From Isoetes taiwanensis (lineage: Eukaryota > Streptophyta > Lycopodiopsida > Isoetales > Isoetaceae), in the NCBI GenBank assembly GCA_021234155.1, contig JAJEKV010000036.1, forward strand, positions 14,802,883 through 14,866,882: a stretch of 64,000 nt of DNA, read 5' to 3'. Numbering within the stretch: position 1 is the first letter of the stretch; each line of letters begins with the position of its first letter. The notes below the pieces were generated by a model. That model did not search any database and was not told the origin of the DNA. It saw nothing but the letters and a program-made list of their open reading frames with translations. The translations under genes and the position numbers were made by a program. Positions 34,656 to 46,770 of the stretch are shown in pieces.

Positions 34656-34859
34656 TTGATATTTAATGTGTGCTAAAAGAACATTTTTTAAGTGCCTATA
34701 TTATTATCTTGAATTATTGAAATACTAGTAATGGTGCCCGGCATTCTTTGGCGCATAAAAATTTGAGAACACCGTGGATGGAAACATGTTCAATTCAACT
34801 CCTTTTCATAAATCTTAGATAATAAAAACTAAGCCCAATGTTGCTGGGCTATAAGAGGT

Positions 34860-36560
34860 TTTTGTGCACTCAAGTATCATTTCCCTTTCTCTTTGCTTTT
34901 TGCTCTATCCTTGATTTCCCTTTTTCTTTTCATTTTTTCCTATTTTCCTACAGACTTTCCTTTTTCCTTTTCCCTACACATTTATTTTTTCCTTTTCCTC
35001 TTTTCTTTTTATCTAGCTTTTTCCTTCCCTTTTCCACTTCTTGTTCTTCTTTTTCCCTTACCCCTTTTAGATGGATTTTTTTCCTTCCCTTTCATCTTTT
35101 TTTCGGCCCTTCCCTTTTTCCCTCGTGCTCTTTTTCCTTTCCTTTTCCCCTCCTCTTCCTTTTCTATTTCCCTTTCCTTTTTTCCTTCCTTTTTTTTCCA
35201 CCTTTTTTTCATGTGCCCCTCTTCTTCTTTTTGTCCTATGCTCTTTTTCCCTTCATTTTTTCCTTTTTCTCACCCTTTCTCTCTTTTTTCTTGTTATGCC
35301 CTTTTCCCCTCTCTTTTTCATTTTCCCTCTTCCCTATTCTCCTCGTTTTTTCTCACCATTTTATGTGCCCCTTTTTCTTCTTTTTAAGCACCCTCTTCCC
35401 GTTTTTCTCGTGCCCCTTCTCCCTTTCTTTTCTTTTTTTCTTTTCCCTTGTCCCATGCTCTTTTCCCTTCACTTTTTCTTTTTTCTCACTCTTTCTCTCT
35501 TTCCCTTTTCATGCTATTTTCCCCGTCTCTTTTTCATTTTTCCTCTTCCCCATTCCTTGTGCCTCTTTTTCCTTTCTTTTTCTCTTTTCCACCTCTCTTT
35601 TTTTTTTTCTTTCCCTTCCTTTTCATCCTTTCCTGTCCTTTTTCACTTTCTTCCTCCCATTTCATTTTCTTTTTCCCTTCCCTTTTCCCTTTCCCCGACC
35701 CTTTTTTAAGCCTTTAGCCATCGTTTTCTCTTTTTTTTTTTTTTTTTGCGTTCCCCTCCTTTTTTTTCTTTTTTCTTTTGCTTTTCCCTTCCTTTCTCAC
35801 CCTTTCCTTTTCCTTTTCTCGGGTGCCCTTTTTGCCCTTCCATTTTCCATTTCCCTCTCCTTTTCCTCGTGTTTTCGGTTTCCCTTTCTACATTCCTTTT
35901 TTCTCTTCCCTTTCTCCCTTCTCTCCACCATTTTTTCCTCTTCCCTTTTTTTTCCTTCCCTTTTCACCCTTTCCCACACCCTTTCCTCTTCCCTTTTCCC
36001 ATTGCCTTTTTTGCCTTCCTTTCCTCCCTCCCTTTCTTTTCCCTTTCTCTTTTCCTATACCCTTATCCACTTCCTTCTTTCCCTCTTCCCCTTTTCCTCG
36101 TGTCTCTTTGCCTTTTCCTTTTTCACCTTTCCATCCCCTTTTTCTATTTTCCTTTCCCTAACCTCCCCCCTTCCCAGGTGCCCTTTTTTTTCCTCCCGTT
36201 TTTTCTTTTTTCTTTCCTCTTTTCCTTTTCTATTGCGTCATTCCCTTTTCCCCATCTTTTCGATGCACCCCTTTTCCTCCTTTCTCCATCCTCTTCTTCT
36301 TTTCCCTTTGTCCGTTCCCCTTCCCTTTTCTTTCCTTTTTTTTACTTTTCCATGCTCTTTTTCCCTTCCTTTTCCCCTTTCTCCAACCTTTCCCCTTTGG
36401 TCTTTTCTCGCGCCCTTTTTCCATCTCCCTCTCCCCTTTTCCTCATGCCCATTTTTCCCTTCCTTTTCCCCTTTCCGCATTGCTTTTTCTTTTTTTCCTT
36501 CCCCTTTCGCTTTTCCAATGCCCTTTTTTCCTTTACTTTTCCTCCTTTCCCCACTCTTTT
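34860..36560. repeat. 1.7-kb polypyrimidine tract
   Basis: Almost pure C/T on the plus strand, built of variants of TTTTTCCCTTCCTTTTCCC with ATGC or GTGC punctuation every ~50-70 bp. It keeps long frames open on plus (up to 585 codons of F/S/L/P) purely through composition, so no protein is called. Such tracts can form triplex H-DNA. It continues at 38206-38400 after the LINE B insertion. Confidence 0.92.
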
Positions 36561-36574
36561 CCCATTGCTCTTTG

Positions 36575-38222
36575 CGGCAATTTGGGGTTCGGTAGATTTG
36601 CGAGAATCACGATTAATGCGAGCTTTATAGAAAGATGCTTTCGAGGGTCGGTTCAGGTAGACAAATGAACCATTTGATAGTAGTATCCGGGGTTAGCGGG
36701 GGATGCCCTCTCTCCCCAACATTGTTTGGGCTTTACATTGATCAATTGGAGAGGCTGGCTTCTATGATAATGGGGCGATGGGGCTCACCTTCTCTACGGA
36801 TCATCAAGCGGTTAATATATCTTTGATGATGTGGACCTTCTAACTTACACACCAGCGGACATGCAGCGACATCTCGATGCCACGGACACATTTTGTCAGC
36901 GTGATATGTTGGCGTCAACTTGCCAAGACTAAGGTGGTTTTCATATCATCTTCCGCGACGGTAAGGATCCCCCTCCTTCCATTCACCAGAGAATGTGGAA
37001 GTAGCATCCACATACAAATATTTGGGAGTGGAGTTTCCGTCTACTATGCCTTTGGGACACATCCATGCGGCTCTGAGTTCACGGTGAGGTACGGAAAGCA
37101 CTATATGCAATGCAAAACAATAGTCATAGAAGAGTTGTATGATTGGACCCATCGGTCACCCTGTTCAAAGTCTTAGTGGAACTGTCCTTTTATACGGGGG
37201 TTGAAGTATGGGGCCAGATGTAATATCCCTCAGCTACTTGGAATGACTTGGGCAGGTGCAGAAAGCCTTCTTGGTACGAGCACTAGGGGTGAAGTCCCGA
37301 GTCCCATATCAAATTCTACTGCAGGAAACGAGATTCTTGCCTCTTGAGGCGGCCCTTGATAGCCACATTGTCTATTTTCAAAAGGTGGTCAACATGGGCC
37401 GATGCTTCGTCTCCCAAAACTTAAGCTTATATCATGGCAATGGGGCCTGGCGCCTCAAGGCTGCTTTGGAGAGGAAAAAGAGCTCAATGGATGGCTAGAT
37501 GGAATGTGCGAGGACGCAGTGCATACATGTGCAAGCGGTGGTCGCCATGGCTTGAGGGCAATATCTTGGCGCTTGCTTCATGGCAAGCTTTGGGATGCAG
37601 CCCCTTGAACGGAGTCAATCTGACACACTACCGGCGCCACATAAATCCCACATTGGAGCAGGGGCCACAATGCTACATAGCACCCACTTGCCCATGAAAA
37701 GGCCTTGGACTCATTGCCTCCATTATACGCGAGGGGCACATCATCTTGAATTGAGGCAGGCGGATGGATTGGTGAGCCACGTCGAGGCCAGGCTCTCATC
37801 AATCTTGCCAAATGGGAGTCATTGAGGATGAATCTCATACCCTTCAAAGTTGCCCGCCTTATGATCAAATCCGGACGGCGCTATCTTTGAGTTGGTCAGG
37901 CACCCGCCGCTACATGTGACATTGAGCCGCGGCATCCGTCACGGATGCTGGGATCATCAGCCGGGGGAGGTCATGGACATCGAGAGATCAGCTATGTCCT
38001 CGGGCCGCGCTTGACATGTACATACACATTTATTTCATGATGATGTATACTTGTACGGTTTGGCGGCATTCTTATTACTGCCACGGTTTTTCCCTTGAAA
38101 ACCCTTCGGGGCGGGGGTTTTTTAACACGGACAGTAATAAGTTTGCTGCGCTCCTTCTGGGTCCCATAGGCCGATTGGTCTCAGTGGACGATAAAAAAAC
38201 TATTCTATTCTATTCTATTCTT
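36575..38222 (+). mobile_element. LINE copy B, 5'-truncated, inserted in the polypyrimidine tract, (ATTCT)n tail
   Basis: RT motif GCPLSPTLFGLYIDQLERL lies at about 36695-36755, including the conserved P-L-S-P-x-L-F box. C-terminal pieces AFLVRALGVKSRVPYQILLQ and LETRFLPLEAALDSHI-like lie at about 37263-37370. The 3' UTR hairpin and GATAAAAAAA end are shared with copy A, followed by an (ATTCT)n run at 38199-38222. Pyrimidine tract lies on both sides, showing that it landed inside the tract. The catalytic FADD-type box is not preserved. Confidence 0.85.
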
Positions 38223-38400
38223 TCTTCCTTCCCTTTCCTCTCTCCCCTCTTTGTTTTCCCTTTCTTTTTTCCCTTTCCCATGTCACTTTTGCCTTTCCTC
38301 ACCATTTTCTTCTTCCCCTTTTTCCCATGCCCTTTTCCCCTCTTCCCCTTTCCCTCGTGCCTTTTTCCCTTCACTTTTGCCTTTTCGTCCTCCCTTTTCC
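38206..38400. repeat. Continuation of the polypyrimidine tract
   Basis: Same composition and word set as 34860-36560. Taken together, the two pieces are one tract split by LINE B. Confidence 0.85.
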
Positions 38401-38525
38401 TTAATCTTCGATATTGCAATAAAATCATCACCGTTCGATTAAGCCAATCAAATCCACACCATTAGATTTAGGGCTTGATGGAAAACGGACACACGCTAAA
38501 ACATTATAATATAGGATAACTTTGT

Positions 38526-38546
38526 TGTCTATGCGCGCATAGACAT
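38526..38546. repeat. Perfect family C palindrome beside the Helitron end
   Basis: GTCTATGCGCGCATAGAC is a perfect 18-bp dyad preceded by TTTGTT, the same lead-in seen before the units at 31334 and 31376. It lies a few bases outside the Helitron 5' end, so the family C block probably ran continuously before the insertions. Confidence 0.9.
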
Positions 38547-38817
38547 TCTTCCTTTCCTTTGTATTTTTGTGTCGTAAGAAAGTGCATCTTCTTAGTGTGT
38601 CTTAACACAAAATCTGTCGCCCGCTTTTAAAATTGGCCATATTTGGAGTGCGACTTTATTTTTTGGGAGTTGTTTTTTTTTAAATAGTCAAAACTGTCGA
38701 ATTTATGTGTTTTTGAAAAAGGAATCTGCAATTGCACCACAGGTCATTAGTGCGTTTGCACCGTCACCTTGTTGTGTCAGCAGCCAGCTTGCGGGACAAA
38801 TTATATAAATCATCCAT

Positions 38818-39981
38818 GGCTAAGAATGCATCTCTGTTCTTTGGGGCATTGGGATCCATCCTCTTTTCTATCTCCCATTGTTCCTCGTGTTGATGGAAGA
38901 CCTCTTGGGGAGTGGTTATGGAGCAACTGTTGGTAGGCCCAAGCCTTCTTACCCTTTGATAGCCACGGAGCTACATCATGCCTTGTTGTTGCGCATTGGG
39001 GATCCTCAATTCCATGGAAGACTTTCTCTTGATTATCAATGTGCCTCATCTCATAGTATGTAATTTTATATATCTCAGGCCTCAACTGCTTCACCTGAAA
39101 GTGGCACCTGCAACCTCGCCTAATACGCATTACTCTTCTCTCCCTCCTTGAGTAGGGAGGATTCTTCTTCTTTGCTTCGACAATTAGAGCTCGGGTTGTT
39201 TAATCTTTGACCTCCCGAGAACGTTCACGATAATCTTCAGGGCCATAGCTGCACTAGTAGCTACAATTGAGAAATAGTTGTTCAGTTACAAACCTATGCA
39301 ATAAGTCTCAAGAATAAAGCTAAGCTACAGCTGAGAAATAATGGTTCACTTCACTTGAAATTCCATGAAGCCATTTTAACAATAAAAGCGTGAAACTGAA
39401 TGACAAAACAATTCACTTACTTGGTTATTTTAAGGTGGGCATTTTGGTTGACTCTTTTCTTGGTAGATCCCTCTTCTCTACCCCGAGATCCACGCTTCCT
39501 GAAGCTGGTGTTGCACCCTGGCAAATTCTGCTCCCCTTCTACGAAATCCTGCACCCTGTTTGTGGGGATATATGATGCATGCACTGGAATAGTTTGGTGT
39601 CCAGGGTAGGTTACTTGCACAAGAGAATGCTCTATCTCCCATTGCAATTGCAATCTCGAAAATACATTAAATACTACCCCATTCATTAAATGCACCTGTA
39701 CAAACAAGTACAGGGGATGCTGCATAGTTACAAAGTCAAAAAAAGTGTCCACATCCAACTGCCTTCAAAAAATAGCGTGGTTTAACTGCGCGGTTCAAGA
39801 TGCCCAGGATGCATGGATCCTCGGGAGTCCTGGCATGGATGCACCCATGGATCAGTGGATGGGCATGCCGTGGCAGATCTCGGATGTCCAGAAACATCGG
39901 AGGAAATTTGTCCAGAAATACCGGATCCCAGACTCCATATACGAACGTCCTATGAGACTTGTCGAAACCAGAGAACACCAC
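38818..39981 (-). pseudogene. MULE/FAR1-like transposase N-terminal exons
   Basis: Minus-strand frames are 39736-39981 (DKSHRTFVYGVWDPVF), 39417-39758 (a long segment ending VNQNAHLKITK before a donor at about 39420, A|GTAAGTG), and 38818-39130 with RRGCRCHFQVKQLRPEIYKI. The last resembles the C/H DNA-binding module (WRKY-GCM1/FLYWCH-like, with C-x-C-H and later H) at the N-terminus of a Mutator-like transposase family. The catalytic part is absent and the frames are broken. I am unsure of the exact family. Confidence 0.42.
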
Positions 39982-41618
39982 CGCCTAATATTGGTGCAAA
40001 TCCAAATTAGAGCAGATTGAAAAAAAAAGACACTCCTAGATGCAGATTCAAATCAAAAGGATCTTCATGAAGCAAGAGATCCGAGAAGCCTGCCCTTCAT
40101 GAAGCAAGAGATCCGAGAAGCAGTTCACATAAAAGTCTATGAGAATGAAAAGCAACAACCAGAGAAACTAATGGGACTGGTAAGTAGCGGAATTGGGAAT
40201 TTGAATCGGGAGGTGCCAAGCCCGATGAATCGAACCAATCTGCTAGCACCAAGTCCAGTTTCTCAGACCAACCAACTTCGTGTAAATGCTTCCGTATAAA
40301 CATCTTTCGAACTGAACAAGTGTGTCCTATGCAGACTGCCGATCCTAAAACATGATTCTCAACCCAGCAAGGAAGAGAATTGCATGAAAATCCAGCACTC
40401 CAAGCAGACCGGAATCAAATCTAACATCCAAACGAGTATTCGTTCCCATCGATGACTCTACCCCAAAAATTGGACTTGCACTATAGAACTAGCATCTTGA
40501 ACCATGGATCCTCCGCCCGAACCTTGGAGCAATGGCATGTTAAGGAGCACCTCAGGTAGGAGAGATGGCGTGGGAGGTAGGAAAGAAGGCGTAGAAGAAA
40601 GCAAAAGCTTCTGGCACAAAAAAGAATAGAATGAAAAGAAGCTCAAAAGAATGTTGATGATTGGAAAAGAAAAATGAAGCAGTATAACTAGAAGAGCCGA
40701 GGAAGGGCGTCCCCCCCACGGAATGTCAGTTCTATTGCAACAGAACCCGTGGCAATAGAACCTCGTCATTAATGTATAGTAAAGAATAAGATATATAATT
40801 GATTCTCATCAATATTCGATTCTTTGATGCCTTAGATTCCTGGGTGGGGAAGAAATCGCTAGGGGAAAAAATTTGAGGAAAAATAGCAGAGGAAGCCACA
40901 TTCTTATCCTTATCCGCTTCAACAGTACACATGTTTAGGCGTGGTGGTCGGATCTGAGGTTTGAAGCCCCAGGTGGCGAAATCCATGAGCAAGGATTCAC
41001 TGACATAGCCATAGCTTGGTGCCTATATAAGCCGGTGAATCACCAGCTGCTACATTCTTTTGCAGGACGCTTATCAAGGCAATGACGTAGAAAGCGTGAC
41101 AACAAAACATGGAGCTGAAACTGAATGTATATTTTTGCCCACTTCCTTTATGGTTTCTAGAGAATTGAGCCATTGTTGTACTTTAACTAAGGGCATTTTA
41201 AAGTAGTTGTTAAGACCAGAGGTGTTGCTGCAGAAACAGTAGAATGGAAGCGCAAGTAAGTTCAGCAATTTCAGTTTCTTTTTCTAAAGGCAAAACAATT
41301 ATCCTTTCTGGACTATCGTTGTTTTAAATAATATAGCGATGTCTTGGATTTTGATTGCTGAAAACATAAAATAGGCCCTCATTGTCTTGTAGCCAGTGAT
41401 CAATCAAATGGAAGTGGGTGCAAAGCCGGTGCACATAAGTCAACATATTTAAGTCAAAACGTAAGCCAGTTGTGTTTGCAAGGAAATATAAAGGAAGCAG
41501 TGGATTATATTAAAGGAAGCAGTTGCTGGAAGGTTTTTGGATGTTTGAAAATGCGATGATATTTCCCTCTACCATGTCCAAATTGCATAAAGTGCATAAC
41601 TATCCTCCCAGGTAATGC
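39982..41618. other. Spacer with a 27-bp near-tandem duplication at 40064-40122
   Basis: The unit CTTCATGAAGCAAGAGATCC... occurs twice, separated by 5 bp (40064-40090 and 40096-40122). Open frames at 40458-40992 are unrecognised. No gene is called. Confidence 0.5.
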
Positions 41619-42120
41619 CTCAGATCAATTGCAGCTGATTAGAGAACACCTAGCTGAAACATTAAGTTCTTGCAAATTTCCTTTTGGAAGACAACTCTAT
41701 AATCATGACATGTCAGTGGGTTCACCTCCTATTTGGTCAGTTTTAGATTAAGTACTGTCAAATTAGAGGTATTTTATCTATTAAAAAACCAAGGGGATTA
41801 AACGTCTTAACTGTTTTTGAAAACTAGCATGTCATATAGCCATTGCTTTTGACATGTTACCCTAGCTCAATTGCAGCTGATTAGAGAACACCCAGCTAAA
41901 ATGTTTAGAAAGTTCTTGCAATTTTTCCTTTTGGAAGATAACTTTATAGAAGAATTTAGCTACATAAAGCTGCTTCAAATTATGACACATAAGCTGGTTT
42001 TCCTGCTATTTGGTCAGTTGTAGATTGGGCATTGCCAAAGTTATATTGGAACGGAGGTATTTTATCCATTAAAAAGCCAAGGGAATTAAACATCTTAACT
42101 GCTTTTAGAAACCAGCATGT
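41619..42120. repeat. ~250-bp diverged tandem duplication
   Basis: Copies at about 41619-41834 and 41868-42120 share TCAATTGCAGCTGATTAGAG, CCTTTTGGAAGA, ATTTGGTCAGTT and GAGGTATTTTAT in the same order, with indels. It is noncoding. Confidence 0.85.
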
Positions 42121-42720
42121 TGTACTACCTTGATCAGCCACCGCTTTTGAGGAGACATAAGACAACCAGCTGGCGCTCTCATGTGCCCTTGAAATGCTTA
42201 ACTTATATATAAAAAGAAAACATTGCTTGGAAAGCTCCAAGCTGTTAAGGCTACCAAGCACTATATTGTGAGGCACCAAGGGTTTACTTTAGATCATTCT
42301 AGATAGGAGAGATATTTGAAGCCTCTCTAAATGAGACCATCATCCTCACAAATTTGTGATCCATATCAGCTGCAGGTTTTGCCAACATGTCAAATAAAAG
42401 AGCTTCGTATGAACGTCATGAAAGAGCATTGTTTCTCAAAACCAATAGGTGGCCTCTTAACGGTCTCTCGGAAAAGATTCAAAAGAAGGTTTAGGGGATT
42501 CTGGTAGGGATTTTTTAATGTTTATATAGTGTTGTAACTTTTGGCAGATTATTTTAGTACCTCTCACATATGAATATGTAGCAAAATAACAGGGGGTTCC
42601 AGGGGGATTTGAAATGGATGTAAAAATAACAATTCCTGAAACCATAGACCATGCATCCCAAAAAATTTGAATAACTTGTTATAAAAAAAAACATAGATTC
42701 AAGATAAAAAATAATCACAT

Positions 42721-42850
42721 TAACTCACTGGGTATATTGGTTAAAGTAGCCTTATTAGGACATTGAGTCATTTTGGTAGAGGTTCGAGCCCCCGTATTTC
42801 ATATTCTAAAATCTTAGGCAAAGACGTATAGAGGTTCGATATTCCCTCAA
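42721..42850 (+). repeat. tRNA-derived SINE-like fragment
   Basis: TTGGTTAAAGTAGCC (A-box-like) is followed about 45 bp later by GGTTCGAGCCCC (perfect B box). A second weaker GGTTCGATATTCC follows about 55 bp on. No cloverleaf can be drawn, so it is not a tRNA gene. Confidence 0.4.
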
Positions 42851-43226
42851 AACCTTAGAGGAAATCGTATTTCATATTTCAAAATCATAGGCGCCTCCGA
42901 TCATAAATGACTATAAGCGAAACGAGAGGTGCCCAGAGGCCCCAACATCATACGATCTGGGTCGTAGGATCGACGAATCCAACGACTGTGGTAGTCCAGG
43001 ATGCACCTCGTTTAGAATATGTAGCAATGAATTTATGTTACAATACTATAAACATTGACATTTTCTTCCAAATTTTGTACGACACAAAAAAACCACATGT
43101 CAATCCGAAGCCTATGAAGAAGGATAGGGCCATTCAAAGATGACAGGGTCAAAATTGTTTTCTGCCTCCTCAGAACCAATTATGGTTCCCAGAAGGCAGT
43201 TGTAGTTTAAATACAACAACGTTTAC

Positions 43227-43440
43227 AAGGGGGCAAAAGTATGCTGGTGGGGTGCAAAAAGCACGTCCTGGACGATGCTTTTAGCACCCTATTTGAAAGA
43301 ATCTTGACAACCTTTGGAAAGTCTTTGGTGCAAAGTCTTTGGAAAGTCTTGGGTCTTTGGAAAGTGCTTGGAAAGTCTTTGGTCTTTGGTCTTTAGCGTC
43401 AGCGTTTATTTGTAACCCACCAGCATACTTTTGCCCAAGG
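43227..43440. mobile_element. 206-bp MITE candidate
   Basis: Inverted ends GGGCAAAAGTATGCTGGTGG (43231-43251) and their complement (43415-43436) are flanked by AAGG on both sides (43227-43230 and 43437-43440). The middle contains a short minisatellite of TTTGGAAAGTCT words (43300-43395). It carries no coding capacity, so it would need a transposase in trans. The superfamily is not determined; a 4-bp target copy is again unusual. Confidence 0.7.
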
Positions 43441-43651
43441 AAATGCATTTTGAGCTAATATTTGACATGTAAGCAATTGACAAGTTTCTTCATCCCATAA
43501 AAATGTTGGCTGGCCTTGAATTTGACATTTGGACTTTCGCTTTTGATCTCAATTTTAGGTAACTTGTAATAATGATTAATATCTCCTTATATAGAGCAAA
43601 ACTTACTCTATGATGTCCTCCAAAAAATCATAGTATGAAAGTTCAAAATGA

Positions 43652-43680
43652 CTAGAAACGTGTGCCCGGCGATGCCGGGC
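43652..43680 (-). mobile_element. Helitron 3' terminus
   Basis: On minus, a perfect hairpin GCCCGGC-ATC-GCCGGGC is followed by ACACGTTT and CTAG|T, the canonical Helitron 3' structure. The matching 5' TC end should lie at higher coordinates, but I could not find it. The terminus resembles that at 34725 (same CCGGGCAC core), suggesting the same family. Confidence 0.6.
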
Positions 43681-46600
43681 ATTAGTTATGGACGTGTGGA
43701 ATGCATTTACGACAATATGCGTTTCAGGTGCAAGAGACACTACCTTTAAAGTGTAAATAGAATATGGAGTAACTTGAACAAAACTTGTTTTGTTGGTTCA
43801 ACAATTGCCAAGTATATCAAAACTTTTAGTGCAATCTAGTACTATAGAGTTTATCAATGTATCCACATCATGAAGAACCTTGTTGGCATTGTGGCAAATG
43901 TTGATGCGCATGAGACTTGATGTATCTAATTGTTGTTTCTATCTAGTTGTAAACTATTAGAGGGGCTTAGTATTTCCATAAAAAAAAGCTTATGTGGCAA
44001 ATGCGAGTATGTGCATACCATTTAGGTTGTTTCAACAGTGCTTGCTTCACCATTTGCATTTTATCAATACGTCAAGGAACCATCTGGAAAAGCAGAATGT
44101 GATGGGCATTTCATCTTACGCAACGAAACTTTCTTTCAGGCCCGTTATTTTCTGCTTGGCATTTGGGGATTCTCTACAAATGTCTATGTGCAAATGCTTT
44201 ACTATAAATAGTGCAGTATCCAAGTCATGCCAATAGGGCCTAACACATATCTTCCGTGTTAGTGCAAGGAAATGCAGGAATAAAACATTTAAACCAAGGC
44301 TACAATGTGTTCTTGAAGAGGCAAACAAACACCATATTACAATATGATTATATAAGCAGAATAAACAACATCTTTGGGTCAAGAGCATTGATTTCGCAAC
44401 ATCATTTAACTAAAACTTAAAGAGCTTTAGGACAACTAAGACTCGTGTATGAGAGCTAATTGCAGATAAGTATTGATGCTCAAAAGTCGCCTCCTGCAAA
44501 ACACAAATTAAAGTGAGCTCAATGATGATGCCAACATAATGTCATAGACATAAATGGAGGCAAACAAACTACATCTTTGAACTTAGACTAATATTCTCTA
44601 GTAACTTTGGGACCATAGATATTACTCCAACAACTGGCTACCATTGGCACATCAACACAACCAAAAATTGAATTGAAAGGGCTTATGAAATGAAAATTTC
44701 AGTAACTTGCAATATAAAGTCTACCTGATCTGCAACTTTTTCTGCCAAAAAGTTAAGCAAAGAGAAGAAAGAAAAAGCAAAAAGCTAAGAAAAGAAAGGA
44801 AAAGAATGCCATTTACACAAATAAAGCATCATCTTTACAAATATCAAACTCAAAAAGAAAACAAAATTTGTCAATCATGATTTACTTGGCTGAACTCTCA
44901 ACAATTAAATTCCAGCTCTGTGGCCAATGAATGGGCACCAAGTCCTTCACATTTCCATCTTGTGAGGGTCTCCAGTGACCCCTTTGGCATAGCTTAGCCT
45001 AACAGCCATAGCCAATGGACAAAGACTCCTTATCATCAGAATCTTCAGTTCTATGGTCTTGATTTTTGAAATGGGCTAGAGCTGTTGTTGCTGGCAACCC
45101 AAATGGAGTCTTCGCTGAGCAGAGTAACGCTCCTTCTGAATGTGATGATCTTATTCATGGTAAGAAGAGACTTGGAAGAAGGGACTTGATCTAAAAGATA
45201 TGTTGATATGATCTTACATGGAAATGCTGGAAGAATACAAATTGCATAAAGAAGTGTATCTGGTGATGGTCTATATCTATCCAAAAAAAGCCACACATAA
45301 ATAGACTGCATGAACTCACTATACTCAACGCTACTTGGTCTTTGTCTGCACCTTTGTCTTTGTCTAGCACCCAGAACATAAAATGTGGTGAAAAAAAATA
45401 ATCTATTTGGAATGAGAAGGCAAACAATGATAATTGCTTGCATCATCCATGGAATACTCAATGAACAATGATTCAACTGTGGGAAGCAAGCAAAGGTTTC
45501 ATTTACAATGCATGGTATTGCAAAGCATAAGAAATGGAAAAAATTACAAATAAGTTAACACTTGCTAAGGGCAAGGTCACATCCCTTATGTCCAATGATG
45601 ATTCAGCATAATAATAAATCTCAACCTTTGTAATATGTTTAGGGTAAACTGAAATCCATATGCCACATTATTGTGTCCACTATTTTTTCACCTAAGAGTA
45701 GCAAAGTCACTTAATGCTCTCATAACCTATTGAATTCCTTACCATCAAGTACTTTTTAAAAATTATATCTTATTGCTATATAATGATACGCCAATAGCGA
45801 GATTAGCGGAGATATTCATTTAAGCTAGCTAGTTCACGACACCTAATGCAAATCAATAGATCTGATCAAGATTTGTAGGCTTGAAAACATTTTGTGAGCT
45901 ATTGTAAATGATGAAAGTATGGAAATTCAACATAAGAATGATAACTTAACAAATAACTTGACATCAAAGATCACTTTAATAGATGGCATAGTGATATGGG
46001 AGATGAACTTACCTATCAGAAATATATTGCTGCAGTAGAACGATTGCTTGATGCTGAAAATGGGTAAAGAAACTGAAAAACATGAAAATAAGGGAACATG
46101 AGAGGAACATGGAACATGAATAGCATGATTAAGGATACCGACAGGGCTCACTTTAACACATAAAATGGAAGGCTTTGATGGTATGCGGTATTGCTAAGTT
46201 AAAGCATATGATAAATCGAGATTCAAATGATGCATTTGGAACCTTTAACTTGCTAAATCAAACATATAATGGTAGCACATGATTATGAATGATATCCGGC
46301 TTAAAACCATCCGTGCATTTCTTTTGGTGCTATACCGTAACATGTTACATTTCTGGTAAAGGTTGAGAGCAATATCTAAATAAAACCATGCAGTATATCC
46401 CAAAGATAAGCGAAGTCCAATGCGGTGATCATCCCGTTCAATTAACATGTTAAAGGGCCTCGCCGAGCATCAAACATGCTTCCACATTCAACAAACATTG
46501 GCACAATGTGGTTGCCAACCGCCACACCAATGCCTCAAATCCGATTATCGATATTTTTGCAACCAAATGCTTAGCAGATTAAATCCTGATTCGCCATAGC

Positions 46601-46770
46601 ACGCCTTAGTTTTGAATACCGCGGCTCAAGAGACTCACCATCCTAGTGCATAAATGTAACATGTTTTAGATGTTTCTGCTTCCGGCCGACATCTTGATTG
46701 CTTAAATAATGCCCTTATGGTTGTTATTACATCTTTAGCGTGGTAAGGCGGCACATTCTGAGACCGATTA
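43681..46770. other. AT-rich spacer, no gene
   Basis: Open frames such as 45051-45476 (minus, 141 codons) have no family features. A 13-bp word GCCAATAGCGAGA at about 45789-45801 recurs inverted at 48109-48121, possibly the ends of a 2.3-kb element that would enclose the NUP50 relic. Confidence 0.5.

Larger units (their letters stand above)
34725..38516 (-). mobile_element. Helitron candidate (non-autonomous), containing a polypurine/polypyrimidine tract and LINE copy B
   Basis: On minus, the 5' end is A|TCCTATATTATAATG (TC at 38515-38516), a typical Helitron start preceded by A. The 3' end is GCCGGGCACCATTACTAG|T (CTAG at 34725-34728), a typical CTRR end followed by T, with only a weak hairpin before it. 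Host A and T flank the unit as expected, with no target duplication. The interior is a purine-rich tract (minus strand) interrupted by a LINE. No Rep/helicase coding is present, so movement would have depended on another element. Confidence 0.55.

Noticed and set aside
34838-36595. 585-codon open frame on plus
   Set aside because: It lies in a nearly pure C/T tract. Codons made only of C and T cannot be stops, so the frame is open by composition. Residues are almost all F, S, L and P.
31790-38222. One long LINE rather than two copies
   Set aside because: Both segments contain the same RT and 3'-end parts in the same order, each with its own GATAAAAA end and different microsatellite tail, so they are separate copies.
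45051-45476. 141-codon minus-strand gene
   Set aside because: No motif, no homologous pattern, AT-rich spacer context; kept only as a note.
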